Assembly: GCF_003589595.1 (NCBI RefSeq) | Contig: NW_020653750.1 | Coordinates: forward strand, 8,832,482 to 8,896,481 | Direction of reading: 5' to 3' | From: Hyposmocoma kahamanoa | Taxonomy: Eukaryota; Arthropoda; Insecta; Lepidoptera; Cosmopterigidae | DNA: 64,000 nucleotides | In this document: positions 26,001 through 33,920 of the stretch, piece by piece | Position numbering within the stretch: the stretch's first letter is position 1 | Layout of the letters: each line of letters begins with the position of its first letter | Program-made: the position numbers and the translations under genes | Notes under the pieces: generated by a model | The model's database searches: none | What the model was told of the DNA's origin: nothing | Seen by the model: only the letters and a program-made list of their open reading frames with translations

Positions 26001-29000
26001 CCTCAAAAGTACGTGGAATTACGTCTATTTGCTAAGTTTCATTGAAATATCCCCTAGTTCGCCACTATACAAGACTTGATACTGGAGATAATAAAAATAG
26101 GTTCTCACTACGACACTACTTAAAGTATATCGAGGGAAAAACGCCTTGAATTGGAAAAATAGCAAAATCAACTAAATAACTGCTAAAAGTAATTGCTCCT
26201 AAATTAAAGTTAAGCGCTATTTATAAAAATGAATCTTCATGCGTGAACAGCCACCCTTAGAGGTGGATGATTTCCTTCAAAATGAAATGGGACCACTATG
26301 GAAGTACCCCCTTTCCAACAAAAAAAGAATCATGAAAATCGGTTCACAAATACCGGAGTTATAGCGTAACATACATACAAAAAAAAAGAACATACAGTCG
26401 AATTGAGAACCTCCTCCTTTTTTGAAGTCGGTCATCTAAGTATCAAAAAGTTTGAGTTAATTTTCATGTCATAAAGACTCGTTATACTACTTTTGCTTAT
26501 TCCATTTTCGTACTACGGTATCGTACACAATTGCGAAATACTGATCTGTAAATATGTCAAATTAGATTTTTATTTCTAATATATTTTGTGTGAGCCGTAG
26601 CCATGGTAAGGTAACATATACTCGCTCGAGTCTTGTCGAATGGAAAGAATTTATCTTTGTTTGTTCGATCTCTATATCCATAATAATAAACATTAGTAAG
26701 ATGATTTGCTCGCTGCAGACTCGGCCATAAATTATCGAAGCGTGAGAGCGATATTGAGCTCTCTCTCCCACTCACCAGTAGGGTACGAGAAGTTACTGCC
26801 CTTTTTAGACGGCCTCAGTGGTCGAGTGTGCTGCACACCGGTTTTCATGGTGTCGCCATCTTTGAGGCCCCGGGTTCGATCCCCGGCCAGGTCAGTGTAG
26901 AAAACTAACTTTTCTATTATTGTCTCGGGTCTGGATGTTTGTGGTACCGTCGTTGTTTCCGATTTCCATAACACAAGTGCTTTAGCTACTTACTTTGGGA
27001 TCAGAGCAACGTACGTGATGTTATTTAATATTTATTTATTTATATTTATTTTGTTTAAGCGCAGGGCCATGCATTACTGCAGTTGACAAATTTTATTAAT
27101 ATAGATCATAGTTTCCCAACGTGGGGACTGCTTTGGGTAACTATGCCACCGCCCCCCAACATTGGGCGCTAAAGAGTTCTAGGGAGGCGGTAGGGACCTC
27201 GGAATCAATTTCGGCCTTTGAAGTTGTCCGGGCTGCCGCATTTAAAAAAACCTGAATTATGTACACTACAAATATATTGTTTCTATGTGATTTTTTTAAG
27301 TTAATATAAAAAATACGTATTTTCAATTATTTTTATATTGGTGGTGGGCGTCGAAATTTTTTTATCTTGCGTAAGTGAGAGGTGAGCCAAAAAGTTTGGG
27401 AACCTATGATATAGATGGTGTTCGATCTTATTGTCATAGTGAAAGTAGAAATGGAAATTAAAAAATATTTATGCAATAGTACATTATTGATAACAATACG
27501 TGTGTGAGCCGTAACATTAGTTCCGACAGGTGAAATACGATTTTAGTAAAAACTAATCATTATGACAACCGTTGCTGCCACAAGCCCTTAATGACTCATT
27601 TGTTTTTATCGATAACGGGCATGTGCGCGCGTCACGTTTGTACGTCACTAAGCAGGCGAGAGAGAAACCACAATATCGATGTCCTGCTCCGATGATTTAT
27701 GATGACCGAGTCTGAAGCGGGTAAATATTATTATAACGAGTAAAAAAATATGAATGAAATTTTTGTTTTATTGAATACCATGAAGTTTTTACTACCATGA
27801 CATTCATATTTTTTTTGTGAAAATACTCGCTATAATAATATTTACTCCCGAAAGCAAAATTTTTTTGTTCATTATACTATTTTTATTCAAAATATTCGCT
27901 GGAAGATTTTTAATATATCCTAGAATATAATACCAATAACATATCCATTCATGATTCAGTGACCTGGAAGAAGCTCTTCTGCTACTCCCGTTCAACGCAG
28001 CCTGCGAAATAGTGAGATTGTTACCCGCCCTTTTGGACCGCGGCGACCGCATCGAGCTATTCTGCCGACTCGCAGTGTTCCTTCTGCGAGTGCATCACGC
28101 GTCATTGGTTGCTAACAAAGCCCTGCTGAAACACATGATACAAATTCAGGCTAAGGCGAATATGCGATTGGCGGAATTACGGGTAAGTTATCTTTGTTGG
28201 GAAAGTTATATTACGATGTTTAGGTGAAGACACTAAACTTCCTATAGTCTGTCTTTTTTGAAGATGGAGTAAAATGACAGGCAGAGTAAAGCGAGCCGCT
28301 AGTGATTGCAGTCGATAAATATTTTACCGACTATCGACTGTCACGCTTATGGGATAAACAGCCGAACTTGTTTCATTTGAATGATCCTCGTTACTATATT
28401 CATCCAATTATTGACAAGTTCACTTGAATTGTCAATTTACGTAAGTTCATACATGCACACTCTGTATTTAAAACTATATTTATGAAAAATACAAAGAGGA
28501 GACAAGTTTTTCATTTTAATTCAATATACATAATCAAATCTGGCAATTCTTGTTAAAATGTATATAAATAAAAATTGATCTCGAGACTAGTAGACCCACT
28601 GTTAAAATAAGAATAATGAAAGCAACAACGCGATCAGTAATCATTATAACGTTCTTAACATTCACAATTCAGTAATTTTTGGCAAAATTTTATCTTCTTT
28701 CACAATCTATCGATAAAACTATCGTCAACAACTACATAACAATAAAAATTTTATGAAAACTGGCAACAAATGTCATTTCACTCCGTCGTCAAAAATGGCA
28801 GACTATAATCGTCATTGTCCGGCAATGTATCTTTTGGAATTAAACTTTCTAGCAGCAGCTCAATAATTCAATTAAGATTTTTTTTATAATTTCACACGAG
28901 ACAGGACGAAGAAGCCCAGCGCCTGATGGTATGCTACGCGCTTGTCCAAAATAGTAGTAGTGCCACTCAGAGCTTTAAATCGCAAGGATGTGAGGGGCAC

Positions 29001-32000
29001 TGCCACTGCGCCCGACACCCTGAAACATAAGTTGACAATGCCCATATGCCTGTAATTTCGAACTAAGGGTTCATTCCGTGAGAAATGTAGCATCCGCTAC
29101 GATGCATACTACTTATTTTTCTTATAATATACTTGTTTTGTGTGTTCATATAGCTACTTGTTTTTAGCCCTCTTTGGGGCAAGCCTGTGTCCAGCAGTGG
29201 ACGTGTTTGGGCTGAATTGCTGACAATGATATTTGTTTCAAAAGTTATAATAATAATAATAATAACAACAATAACAACGCACGCACTCAACATAACCCCG
29301 CACTAGGGAAACCCTGTGTTGCGGGTGCCATGGACACACACAAAGACAACCACAAATTACACCCAAACTCACGAGAGAAATAAATGTAGGCCATACAAAC
29401 ATTTTTCCCGGCCCGGGAATCGAACCTGGGACCTCTACGTGGCAGTCCGGCATGGTAACCGTCCGGCGGCCACAGAGGCAGTTAAAAAAAAGTTAATCTG
29501 AGTGGGGAAATTAGACATTCAATTATTCAGTCGAATCAACGGATGTCCCATGAAATTACGCATTAAATGGTCATTTAACATCAGTATAAAGAAATCTATA
29601 TTTTTTGCTCTACATATCGTATATATAACCAGAAATAGAGACGAATGTCATTTAATTTGTTTGAAAACTGTTCTGCCATATCATTACTATAACGACTGCG
29701 CTCCAATTGGCTAGCCCGAGTTCGAAACAATTGACGGGTATCGTCAATGGGCGTCGCCAACTGTTTCACTTCAAGCCGACCAGTTAACTTGAGCTTTGCT
29801 TACCATTATAATCGCAAAATTACATATTTAATAACCGATGAAATGTGATTCCATTTGTTTTGTAATTAGATGTTTTGCTGTTTTTCCCACACCATCGAAT
29901 AGAACAGCACGGTATTGTTAGAGATATTATATTTATTACAATAAATCATTGACTTACAAATAAATGGACGACGGGTCTAATACAAAAACCACGAAAAAAA
30001 TGTCCCAAGTCAACCTATTCGAAATTTAAATTGTAATGTCATCGCAGTATCGCGCTGTCGGTCGAACAAATGAAGACTAAAGCGGAGTTTGGCGCTCTGT
30101 ATACTATTTTAGCGCCTTACAAGTGCGGACACTTTTTAGCGCGGACCCGACGTCCATATAATTGTAAGTCAATTCAATAAATACACAGAATATTTTTTGG
30201 AATATACGGAGACGTACGCACAGGTCAGTAGTTGGCCTGCATATTTCAATGCAAACGGGAGTTGATATTTATAAGAGCTGTATCGCTAATGTGTTACGAG
30301 GAATATATGGCCCTTATTTCGTCCCTATTTCTGGTTATATACTCGATGGGTCTACACAACGACTTCAATCTATAGACAAGAACATTCACACCAACTGCAT
30401 CTTCCAAACAAAACACTGTCAATAGTGATAGTGTTTTGTTTTAGTGTTGAATTTTGTCAAAGAGTATTTTATACGTCCTTTTTTATATATTGTAGTTATT
30501 TACTTAGTTCCATTTAGAATTTCAAGTTCTGTTGTGATATAAATAATTCATTTTCATTAAAATCCTAGGTTCTATCAGAGTTCTAACGGATCGTCCTTAC
30601 TTATACAGTGTTATTTTTAAAATACTAACTGTTGACTAACTTAACTGTTGACGTTAACTGCCTTTGTGGCTGAACGGTTACTATGCTGATCTGCCACGAG
30701 GTCCCGGGTTCGATTCCCGGACCGGGAGAAATATTAGTATGGCCTACATTTATTTGTCTCGTAAATTTGGGTGTAATTTATGGTTGTCTATGTGCGTGTC
30801 CATGGCAGCCGCGATACAGGGTTAGCCTAGTGCGGGGCTATAATTCTGTGCCCGTGTAGCGTGTTGGAAAGGTGAAGTTGGTGACTTGGAATACCTTTGT
30901 ATATTTTGTGTCCGGTGATAAGGAGAACGTGGTAATAAGTGTGCGCGTTATTATATTACCTCGCACGACAATATTACTAACATCATAACCAATAACTTTT
31001 TTACTTCACTAGCTCAGAAAGGTTAGGCTTTCTTTCTCATTAGAAATCTGCGCGTAAAAGCGTTATTGAAATTCGAACTTGACGATGGACTGTGTGGATT
31101 TGAGACGTTGAAACAATGACACGTTCAACTACGCGATTTGTCGTACATTCTTTATGTAATATAAATCCGTTGGTATATTATATTCTTACTATTGTTGACA
31201 TTAAATTGACAACGATAACTAATTTTGTTTATTAAAACTGATTTGTTATAGTTCAAGTGTTTTTCTGTATTATATTTACAGTGAGGTGAAAAGTTATGTG
31301 TTTCGCTCGGCAGCATTGACTTACAATTATATGGACGTCGGGTCCGCGCTAAAAAGTGTCCGCACTTGTAAGGCGCTAAAATCGTATACAGAGCGCTATA
31401 CTCCGCTTTAGTCTTCATTTGTTCTACTGACAGCGCGATACTGCGATGACATTACAATTTAAATTTCGAATAGGTTGACTTGGGACATTTTTTTCGTGGT
31501 TTTTGTATTAGACCCGTCGTCCATTTATTTGTAAGTCAATGCTCGGCAGCAAATTATTTTGCTTCTCGTGACTTGAAACCCTCGCTACGCTTGTGGTTCA
31601 ATCTTAGAATCCTTTGCTTGCTCAGGTTCCAATACAATTACCCGCGTCAAACAACTTTACAGCCTACATATAATATATTGTTCCATGACTTTTTATAAAA
31701 CATAATAAATTTATCAAAAATAAACTTTTAAGTTTCTGTTGTACTCATAGATATTACTACCTGACACATTTTAGGTCTGCAGTCTTGTAGTAAGGTAGTA
31801 AGTTCAAATGTGTCCTCTCCGGCGACCCCTACCCGCGCTCGGGCTTTTTGCGCAGAGTTATCACCGATTAGAGTGATCTATTTAAATATTTGTATATGAA
31901 AGAAAAATGTGATGAATTATTAAGTCGTAAAACAATTTTTTTTTTTAATCTTTGTTGTTTGTAGAGAGTTTTGTTCCACACACAACAAAAAGTTTACAAA

Positions 32001-32646
32001 GTATATAATTAGTTTTGTTTGTTCTTAAGTCCGGAATCCACTACATTGTATAGCATCTTAGCATCTCAGGTGGAGTGGAGTCATTTGCCTGTCATGTATA
32101 AAAAAAAAAAAAAAAAAAGCCTCTATACTACACGGAGATGCCAATATACCGTTAGCAATACCAATATTATTATTTTTTTAAATTTATAAGTTAGATCTTT
32201 GTACCTCGTTCCGTTTACACTCCATAATTATGTGGTAAACATCTTCCATAATGCCACATTTACTACAATTTGTCAGCTTTTCCAATAAAAAATGCAAATT
32301 TATTCAGTGGAATGTGACCGGAACGTAGTCTCAAAGCGATAACTAGATCGTCTCTTAGTTTTGTACTCAGTAAACCAGGGAACAAAAAAAAAAACCCGGC
32401 AAGGTTTTTAATATTTTACAATAACCCATTATTTTACAATAACCATGTTAAGGTGTTTAATAATTTCCTATTTTGTCTCAGGATATGGTAGGCTACAACT
32501 TACATGCCCTGCAATGGCTTCGCCGTGAGGTGGAGGCGGCAGAATCAGAACAGTTATTCCGCGAAGCTACAACAGCGAGAAAGCAACGCGACAAAAGAAG
32601 ACGCGCTCGGCAGGCTGTTAAACGGCCCATAGTCACTGTTACTTAA
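5711..32646 (+). CDS. WDR3: WD repeat-containing protein 3 (Utp12/Dip2), SSU processome
   Basis: Sixteen coding exons: 5711-5881, 6037-6246, 11811-12008, 12423-12596, 13034-13230, 14467-14687, 15179-15299, 15586-15787, 16761-16850, 18494-18631, 20546-20815, 22732-22896, 23472-23537, 25442-25602, 27960-28182, 32482-32646. All junctions are GT-AG with matching phases. The total is 2772 nt, giving 923 residues, close to the about 940 usual for the family. It is a nucleolar component of the UTP-B subcomplex, needed for early cleavage of pre-rRNA toward 18S rRNA. Seen: the family start [10 protein letters not shown]; tandem WD repeats from about 20 to 700 (for example [50 protein letters not shown]); a basic linker QRKKLAKLK near 312; then the C-terminal Utp12 helical domain (about 797-885, ALLLLPFN...[13 protein letters not shown]) and a very basic tail ([12 protein letters not shown]). 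The introns carry most of the window's transposons. Confidence 0.96.
7190..7966 (+). pseudogene. RTE-type LINE fragment
   Basis: Frame-disrupted translation gives the lysine-rich linker after the endonuclease domain ([20 protein letters not shown], near 7240). It then gives early RT motifs: [17 protein letters not shown] (near 7650), [12 protein letters not shown] (near 7785), [19 protein letters not shown] (near 7825), and [14 protein letters not shown]. Both ends are truncated. It joins a different LINE fragment at about 7967. Confidence 0.75.
7967..8670 (+). pseudogene. Jockey-like LINE RT fragment, running into gap
   Basis: Translation gives [18 protein letters not shown], then [18 protein letters not shown], then [20 protein letters not shown] (RT motif A), then after frameshifts a [15 protein letters not shown] motif [11 protein letters not shown] (motif C) and [19 protein letters not shown]. 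Frameshifts near 8250-8290 and 8360-8410, and a short deletion between motifs B and C, make it non-functional. It is cut by the N gap at 8671. Confidence 0.82.
8671..9070. other. Assembly gap (400 N)
   Basis: Exactly 400 undetermined bases between the LINE fragment and the transposase C-terminus. The same length recurs at 50705-51104, so the true size is unknown. Confidence 1.
9071..9650 (-). pseudogene. IS630/Tc1-mariner-type DDE transposase, frameshifted
   Basis: The minus strand reads [20 protein letters not shown] (near 9620, first catalytic Asp), [15 protein letters not shown] (near 9500), [20 protein letters not shown] (second Asp), [20 protein letters not shown] (third Asp region), then a one-base frameshift inside [16 protein letters not shown] near 9215, and a C-terminal [15 protein letters not shown]. 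All three Asp positions are visible, but the frameshift, stops near 9510-9540 and a missing N-terminus make the copy inactive. It probably mobilised the long-TIR element that contains it. Confidence 0.82.
10041..10925 (-). mobile_element. GC-rich poly(A) retroposon with 15-bp target duplication
   Basis: A block of high GC content (10056-10910) is flanked by a perfect direct repeat ATCTCCCTCATACTT at 10041-10055 and 10911-10925. The left junction has a run of T, that is, a poly(A) tail on the minus strand. Together these show target-primed reverse transcription of a minus-oriented, roughly 855-bp element into AT-rich DNA. I find no RT motifs, so it is non-autonomous or internally deleted. Composition and the 3' sequence suggest an R1-clade relative, but that is only a guess. 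Confidence 0.8.
10571..10726. repeat. Duplicated 56-bp unit at 100-bp period
   Basis: Units 10571-10626 and 10671-10726 are nearly identical (shared core GACGAGCGGCAACGACACAC). They are offset by exactly 100 bp inside the GC-rich retroposon and resemble the repeated 5' UTR modules of LINEs. Confidence 0.85.
12664..12967 (+). repeat. Interspersed repeat family D, copy 1
   Basis: Shares GGTGACGGGCGCAG, TTTAAAGCTCTG, TACCATCAGGC and GACTTGTTCGTCCCGTC with five other copies (15924-16177, 18841-19100, 28878-29060, 45882-46174, 51331-51633). It ends in TTATAAAA on the right. It is a non-coding, SINE-like repeat in WDR3 intron 4. Confidence 0.8.
13390..13732 (-). mobile_element. tRNA-derived SINE, family B, longest copy
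   Basis: The minus strand carries a tRNA-like head with a B box (GGTTCGAATCC) and a TGGCTTAGTTGGTATAGTGT A-box region, followed by a family body. The near-same extent recurs at 63607-63934 and, on plus, at 24590-24887. No proper acceptor stem or anticodon arm exists, so it is not a tRNA gene. WDR3 intron 5. Confidence 0.8.
13753..13906 (-). mobile_element. SINE family B, truncated copy
   Basis: Repeats the 3' body and B-box part of the adjacent copy (TTTATTGAATTGATATTCAA through GGATTCGAACCGA) and breaks off at about 13906. The two lie head to tail in WDR3 intron 5. Confidence 0.75.
13907..14466. other. Rest of WDR3 intron 5
   Basis: AT-rich. Short direct repeats of a TTTTAAAA-rich unit occur around 14145-14270. 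No gene or known element seen. Confidence 0.5.
14800..15020 (-). mobile_element. SINE family B copy
   Basis: tRNA-like region with the B box on the minus strand (plus reads GGACTTGAACCAGCG) and the family flank AATTATTAATACAAAGGTCG. WDR3 intron 6. Confidence 0.7.
15455..15572 (+). mobile_element. SINE family B copy next to WDR3 exon 8
   Basis: The tRNA-like head GACTCGTTCCGTAGCTCAAT with B box GGTTCGAATCC ends about 13 bp before exon 8 (15586), so the SINE body fills the 3' end of WDR3 intron 7. Confidence 0.75.
15924..16177 (+). repeat. Interspersed repeat family D, copy 2
   Basis: Same order of blocks as the copy at 12664-12967, ending TTAGTATTATAAAAAAA. WDR3 intron 8. Confidence 0.75.
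16604..16725 (+). repeat. Repeat family E copy 1 (possible Penelope-like terminus)
   Basis: Shares GGACCTGT(A/T)...CCC(A/G)AAACGTT, an ATAGTTTCATTTC-like block and AATCGCGAAAAC with copies at 47932-48057 and 50410-50535. Such ends resemble Penelope-like element termini in arthropods, but no RT or GIY-YIG coding sequence is present. WDR3 intron 8. Confidence 0.5.
17055..17300. repeat. MITE-like repeat family G, copy 1
   Basis: Contains GTGGAATTAC, ACCCTCTTCCAACAAAAAAA, AAAATCGGTTCACGAATGAC and GAGAACCTCCTCCTTTTTTG, all in the same order at 25985-26440; a degraded piece lies at 42785-42870. It is a common lepidopteran intergenic repeat with no coding capacity. WDR3 intron 9. Confidence 0.65.
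17990..18375 (-). pseudogene. RTE-type LINE 3' fragment
   Basis: Minus-strand translation gives [56 protein letters not shown] and, after a deletion, [13 protein letters not shown], which is the usual RTE C-terminus. An (ATG)n-like tail lies near 17990-18000. Internally deleted and frameshifted. WDR3 intron 9. Confidence 0.8.
18841..19100 (-). repeat. Interspersed repeat family D, copy 3
   Basis: Reverse complement of the family: TTATAATATCAAGTGATGGG at left, GACGGGCG-related block near 18970. WDR3 intron 10. Confidence 0.75.
19200..20185 (+). pseudogene. LINE 3' fragment (C-terminal RT region and 3' UTR)
   Basis: Translated pieces resemble the thumb and C-terminus of jockey/CR1-type elements: a [15 protein letters not shown] stretch near 19320, then an open frame 19364-19768 with [18 protein letters not shown] and [20 protein letters not shown] 3' UTR with CTTGCTCATTCTTCTCAGGG ends in AAATAAAGTTTATTTTGA. 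Stops occur near 19240 and 19354. A (TA)n run interrupts it at 19976-20008. Confidence 0.75.
19976..20008. repeat. (TA)n microsatellite
   Basis: Uninterrupted TA dinucleotides within the LINE 3' UTR. Confidence 0.95.
20186..20545. other. End of WDR3 intron 10
   Basis: AT-rich intronic DNA with no recognisable gene or element, ending in the exon 11 acceptor CTTGTTACAG. Confidence 0.6.
20903..21335. mobile_element. hAT-type MITE, family A, copy 2 (right end lost)
   Basis: Starts CATCGAGCATATAACCAG and follows the 3241-3759 copy through GACCTGTGCGTACGTC, TTGTATTTATTGTAATAAAG and CAATTGAC to about 21335. The terminal inverted repeat on the right is missing, so no target duplication can be read. 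WDR3 intron 11. Confidence 0.8.
21409..21548 (+). mobile_element. tRNA-derived SINE family A, first part (split by LINE)
   Basis: The tRNA-like head has A-box region TTGGCCGAACGGTTACC and B box GGTTCGATTCCCGGGCC, followed by the body TTTATTTCTCTCGTGAGTTT. The body breaks at GTTGTCT and resumes after the LINE at about 22601 (TGTGTGTCCATGGCATC). Confidence 0.8.
21549..22600 (-). pseudogene. Jockey-like LINE inserted in the SINE
   Basis: A T-run at 21545-21551 is the poly(A) tail of a minus-oriented LINE. Translation from the right gives [33 protein letters not shown] (RT motif C), [20 protein letters not shown], then stop-broken thumb sequence and the C-terminus [12 protein letters not shown]. 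5'-truncated within the RT domain. WDR3 intron 11. Confidence 0.82.
22601..22665 (+). mobile_element. SINE family A, second part
   Basis: CCATGGCATCCGCGACACAG and AGTGCGGGGCTATG match the 3' half of the intact copy at 30652-30848. It ends about 65 bp before WDR3 exon 12. Confidence 0.75.
22911..23327 (+). CDS. Unrecognised 138-codon open frame in WDR3 intron 12
   Basis: Runs ATG to TAA without interruption, starting 15 bp after the WDR3 exon 12 donor. AATAAA follows about 65 bp after the stop (near 23389). The composition is protein-like (charged, with segments such as [19 protein letters not shown] and [20 protein letters not shown]), but I recognise no family, signal peptide or transmembrane segment. 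It could be a captured or retroposed gene fragment, a transposon remnant, or chance in AT-rich DNA. Expression is unknown. Confidence 0.3.
   Translation: MNHIRRPTNYPNLGFSVVINRFRRYFAEVHVNKNGSKLICYSTNLVEVKSRKIATLVLEKMYIECFLKWDSMGKSEIIEDTRKLSTIKSFCENNFGIVNILVKRDLSIKINNSVLCTDHFTVWDEKIRTAEVINFCLY
23815..23945 (+). mobile_element. SINE family A fragment, no B box
   Basis: TTTATTTCTCTCGTGA and GTGTGTCCATGGCAT match the family body; the tRNA-like head is mostly deleted. It ends in TATAAAAAAAA. WDR3 intron 13. Confidence 0.7.
23946..24589. other. WDR3 intron 13, middle
   Basis: AT-rich; no gene or recognisable repeat seen. Confidence 0.5.
24590..24887 (+). mobile_element. SINE family B copy, plus strand
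   Basis: Begins GCGACATCTCTAGCC and continues through the body to the tRNA-like part with TGGCTTAGTTGGCATAGCGT and B box GGTTCGAATCCGG. It is the reverse complement of the layout at 13390-13732. Confidence 0.78.
24888..25441. other. WDR3 intron 13, distal part
   Basis: T-rich intronic DNA; no gene or recognisable repeat seen. Confidence 0.5.
25673..25734. repeat. Foldback: 27-bp arms, 8-base loop
   Basis: Left arm 25673-25699 and right arm 25708-25734 pair with one mismatch (core CTTAGGCGAGGGTC / GACCCTCGCCTAAG). It lies in a degraded repeat in WDR3 intron 14. Confidence 0.85.
25985..26440. repeat. MITE-like repeat family G, copy 2
   Basis: Contains AAACCGACCTCAAAAGTACG, then ACCCCCTTTCCAACAAAAAA, AAAATCGGTTCACAAATACC and GAGAACCTCCTCCTTTTTTG. 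Both ends carry related CCGAC/GTCGG blocks, as in a short inverted-repeat element. WDR3 intron 14. Confidence 0.7.
26806..27050 (+). mobile_element. tRNA-derived SINE, family C
   Basis: tRNA-like head with A-box region CCTCAGTGGTCGAGTGTGC and B box GGGTTCGATCCCCGGCC, body GTCTCGGGTCTGGATGTTTG and TAACACAAGTGCTTTAGCTA, and an (ATTT)n-like tail to 27050. WDR3 intron 14. Confidence 0.8.
27107..27408. mobile_element. 302-bp non-autonomous hAT element
   Basis: Starts CATAGTTTCCCAACG and ends, reverse complemented, CATAGGTTCCCAAAC. A perfect 8-bp target duplication ATATAGAT lies at 27099-27106 and 27409-27416. No coding frame. WDR3 intron 14. Confidence 0.88.
27719..27848. repeat. Foldback repeat (AT-rich inverted repeat)
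   Basis: Arms GTAAATATTATTATAACGAG (27721-27740) with AAAAAAATATGAATG, and their complement at 27801-27848, around a 44-base centre. Likely a short MITE or hairpin; WDR3 intron 14. Confidence 0.75.
28878..29060 (-). repeat. Interspersed repeat family D, copy 4
   Basis: Reverse complement copy with GCGCCTGATGGTATGCTACG and CAGAGCTTTAAATCGCAAGG. WDR3 intron 15. Confidence 0.75.
29262..29487 (-). mobile_element. SINE family A copy with (AAT)n tail
   Basis: Minus strand: B box GGTTCGATTCCCGGGCC (plus GGCCCGGGAATCGAACC at 29412), body CTCTCGTGAGTTTGGGTGTA, then CACCCGCAACACAGGG and a TTATTATTA-rich tail at 29247-29275. Nearly complete. WDR3 intron 15. Confidence 0.82.
29615..30348. mobile_element. 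hAT-type MITE, family A, copy 3, interrupted
   Basis: Inverted relative to the 3241 copy. Ends TATATATAACCAGAAATA and TATTTCTGGTTATATACTCG, with an imperfect 8-bp duplication GCTCTACA / GGTCTACA at 29607-29614 and 30349-30356. Without the 228-bp insert and its duplication it is 498 bp, like copy 1. WDR3 intron 15. Confidence 0.85.
29947..30174 (-). mobile_element. hAT-type MITE, family B, copy 1 (228 bp), nested
   Basis: Starts CATTGACTTACAAATAAATG and ends GTAAGTCAATT. A perfect 8-bp duplication CAATAAAT lies at 29939-29946 and 30175-30182, inside MITE A copy 3. It is the inverted copy of 31314-31541. Confidence 0.92.
30652..30848 (+). mobile_element. SINE family A copy, intact head and tail
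   Basis: A-box region GTGGCTGAACGGTTAC, B box GGTTCGATTCCCGGACC, body ATTTGTCTCGTAAATTTGGG, tail GTGTCCATGGCAGCCGCGAT to AGTGCGGGGCTATA. This is the reference copy used for the split SINE at 21409-22665. Confidence 0.82.
31314..31541 (+). mobile_element. hAT-type MITE, family B, copy 2 (228 bp)
   Basis: Termini CATTGACTTAC and GTAAGTCAATG form a perfect inverted pair. An 8-bp duplication CTCGGCAG lies at 31306-31313 and 31542-31549. It is exactly as long as the nested copy and in opposite orientation. WDR3 intron 15. Confidence 0.92.
31550..32481. other. Distal part of WDR3 intron 15
   Basis: AT-rich, with an A-run of about 18 at 32101-32118. No gene or recognisable element before the exon 16 acceptor TTTTGTCTCAG. 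Confidence 0.5.
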
Positions 32647-32659
32647 ACTTGTTCTTGCA

Positions 32660-32665
32660 AATAAA
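32660..32665 (+). terminator. Poly(A) signal AATAAA of WDR3
   Basis: AATAAA starts 14 bp after the WDR3 stop codon, implying a very short 3' UTR if used. No other strong candidate is closer. Confidence 0.6.
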
Positions 32666-33003
32666 TAATTGTTGAAATCACTTCGGAGTTCATTTGTAGA
32701 CGTTAATTCACTACTATAATAAAATACTGCTGAATAATAAAAGTATAATGTCTGTGATCTCAATTAGTCCAGACGGCAGCATACCAAGTTATACATTCAT
32801 GGGTTCTAGTCCGTTACGCTGGAGGCGATATTCGAACAAAAGTGTATAGTAAATGTGCTGTTAACTATACATAGGATACTCATTATGAACGCGAACGCAA
32901 TCGCGGGGCGTTCCTTGTACTAGCGTGATCATGCTCCAAGTATTTTTGATTAGTCAGGGAAAAAGTCGCCATTTAGACGGTTCTAGTCGAAAAAAAAACT
33001 ACA

Positions 33004-33650
33004 TTAAGCTGAATTTACATTTCGGCGGAACGGCAACGAATTTGTCTCGCGGTAATGCTCGAGCAGTCTGGCGCGCAATCGCCAGACTGCTCGACCATTA
33101 CCGCGCATACTACGTCGTCGGTAGTTGTTCAGTGTAGATCTTTCACACGTCAAGAATGGTGGACTTGGATATTGTTTTTATTTAGCTTATTGTGAAGTAG
33201 AAGAAAAAGAAGAGAAAAGGAAGAAAAACAGAAAAAGGGATATTTGGGTTCATGATTTATAGAAGAAACGAAAACTTTTTGGACAGTATGAAACATTTTG
33301 TAAAGATTTATCTCTATCCTACTATTTTTTATGATTGTTATGAAATGCTTTGATAAACCTCATACAATTTAGAATTTTTGTCGCTGTAGTTTTTTCCATT
33401 ATACAATCATATTTTTGCACCAATTAGATCAATTTTAATCTGAATCCGTTTTTTCTGGTACGGTACACAACCTATTCCGTAGACGTGATACGTTGCAGTT
33501 GGAACGGAAGACGCCCGCGACCTGTTTTTTGTCTCGTATCTAGTTTGCACTTTACACAATTGAACGTAAAGTTCGTTATGCGGTATACAATATCGTTATA
33601 AAAATTCGCTTTAATTCCGTTCCGCCGCAATGTAAATTGAGCCTTAGTCG
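33004..33650. mobile_element. MITE with about 28-bp inverted termini and central hairpin
   Basis: Left GAATTTACATTTCGGCGGAA and right CCGTTCCGCCGCAATGTAAA are inverted copies with few mismatches. An internal hairpin lies at 33048-33105. No target duplication is clear. It lies between WDR3 and the GATA gene. Confidence 0.7.
33048..33105. repeat. Hairpin with 26-bp arms and 6-base loop
   Basis: Arms 33048-33073 and 33080-33105 pair with one mismatch (core GAGCAGTCTGGCG / CGCCAGACTGCTC), loop CGCAAT. Confidence 0.9.
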
Positions 33651-33920
33651 GTCCGCCGTTAAAAGTTATAAGGGTGTTTTACTATCCACGCTGAAACAAG
33701 CGTATTCCGCGGCGCTATTTTTGAATGTCAAGAACCTATAGAGCTATTTAGTCGGTTCGTGTCGTAAAAAAGTGAATTTCGTCGTTATGGCGAAGTTATT
33801 TGTAGCTATAACGATGTTTTACCAATGATCTTATGTTTTAATGTCCACGCAGAAACAAGCGCAAAGCTAAATTTTGGCCAAGGAGAAACAAAAGAAAGAA
33901 AACAAAAGCGTAGCTGCTAT

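Noticed and set aside
31152..31418. Open frame across the family B MITE, repeated in the nested copy
   Set aside because: The shared peptide only reflects identical MITE DNA; the frame runs through the terminal repeat into flanking sequence.
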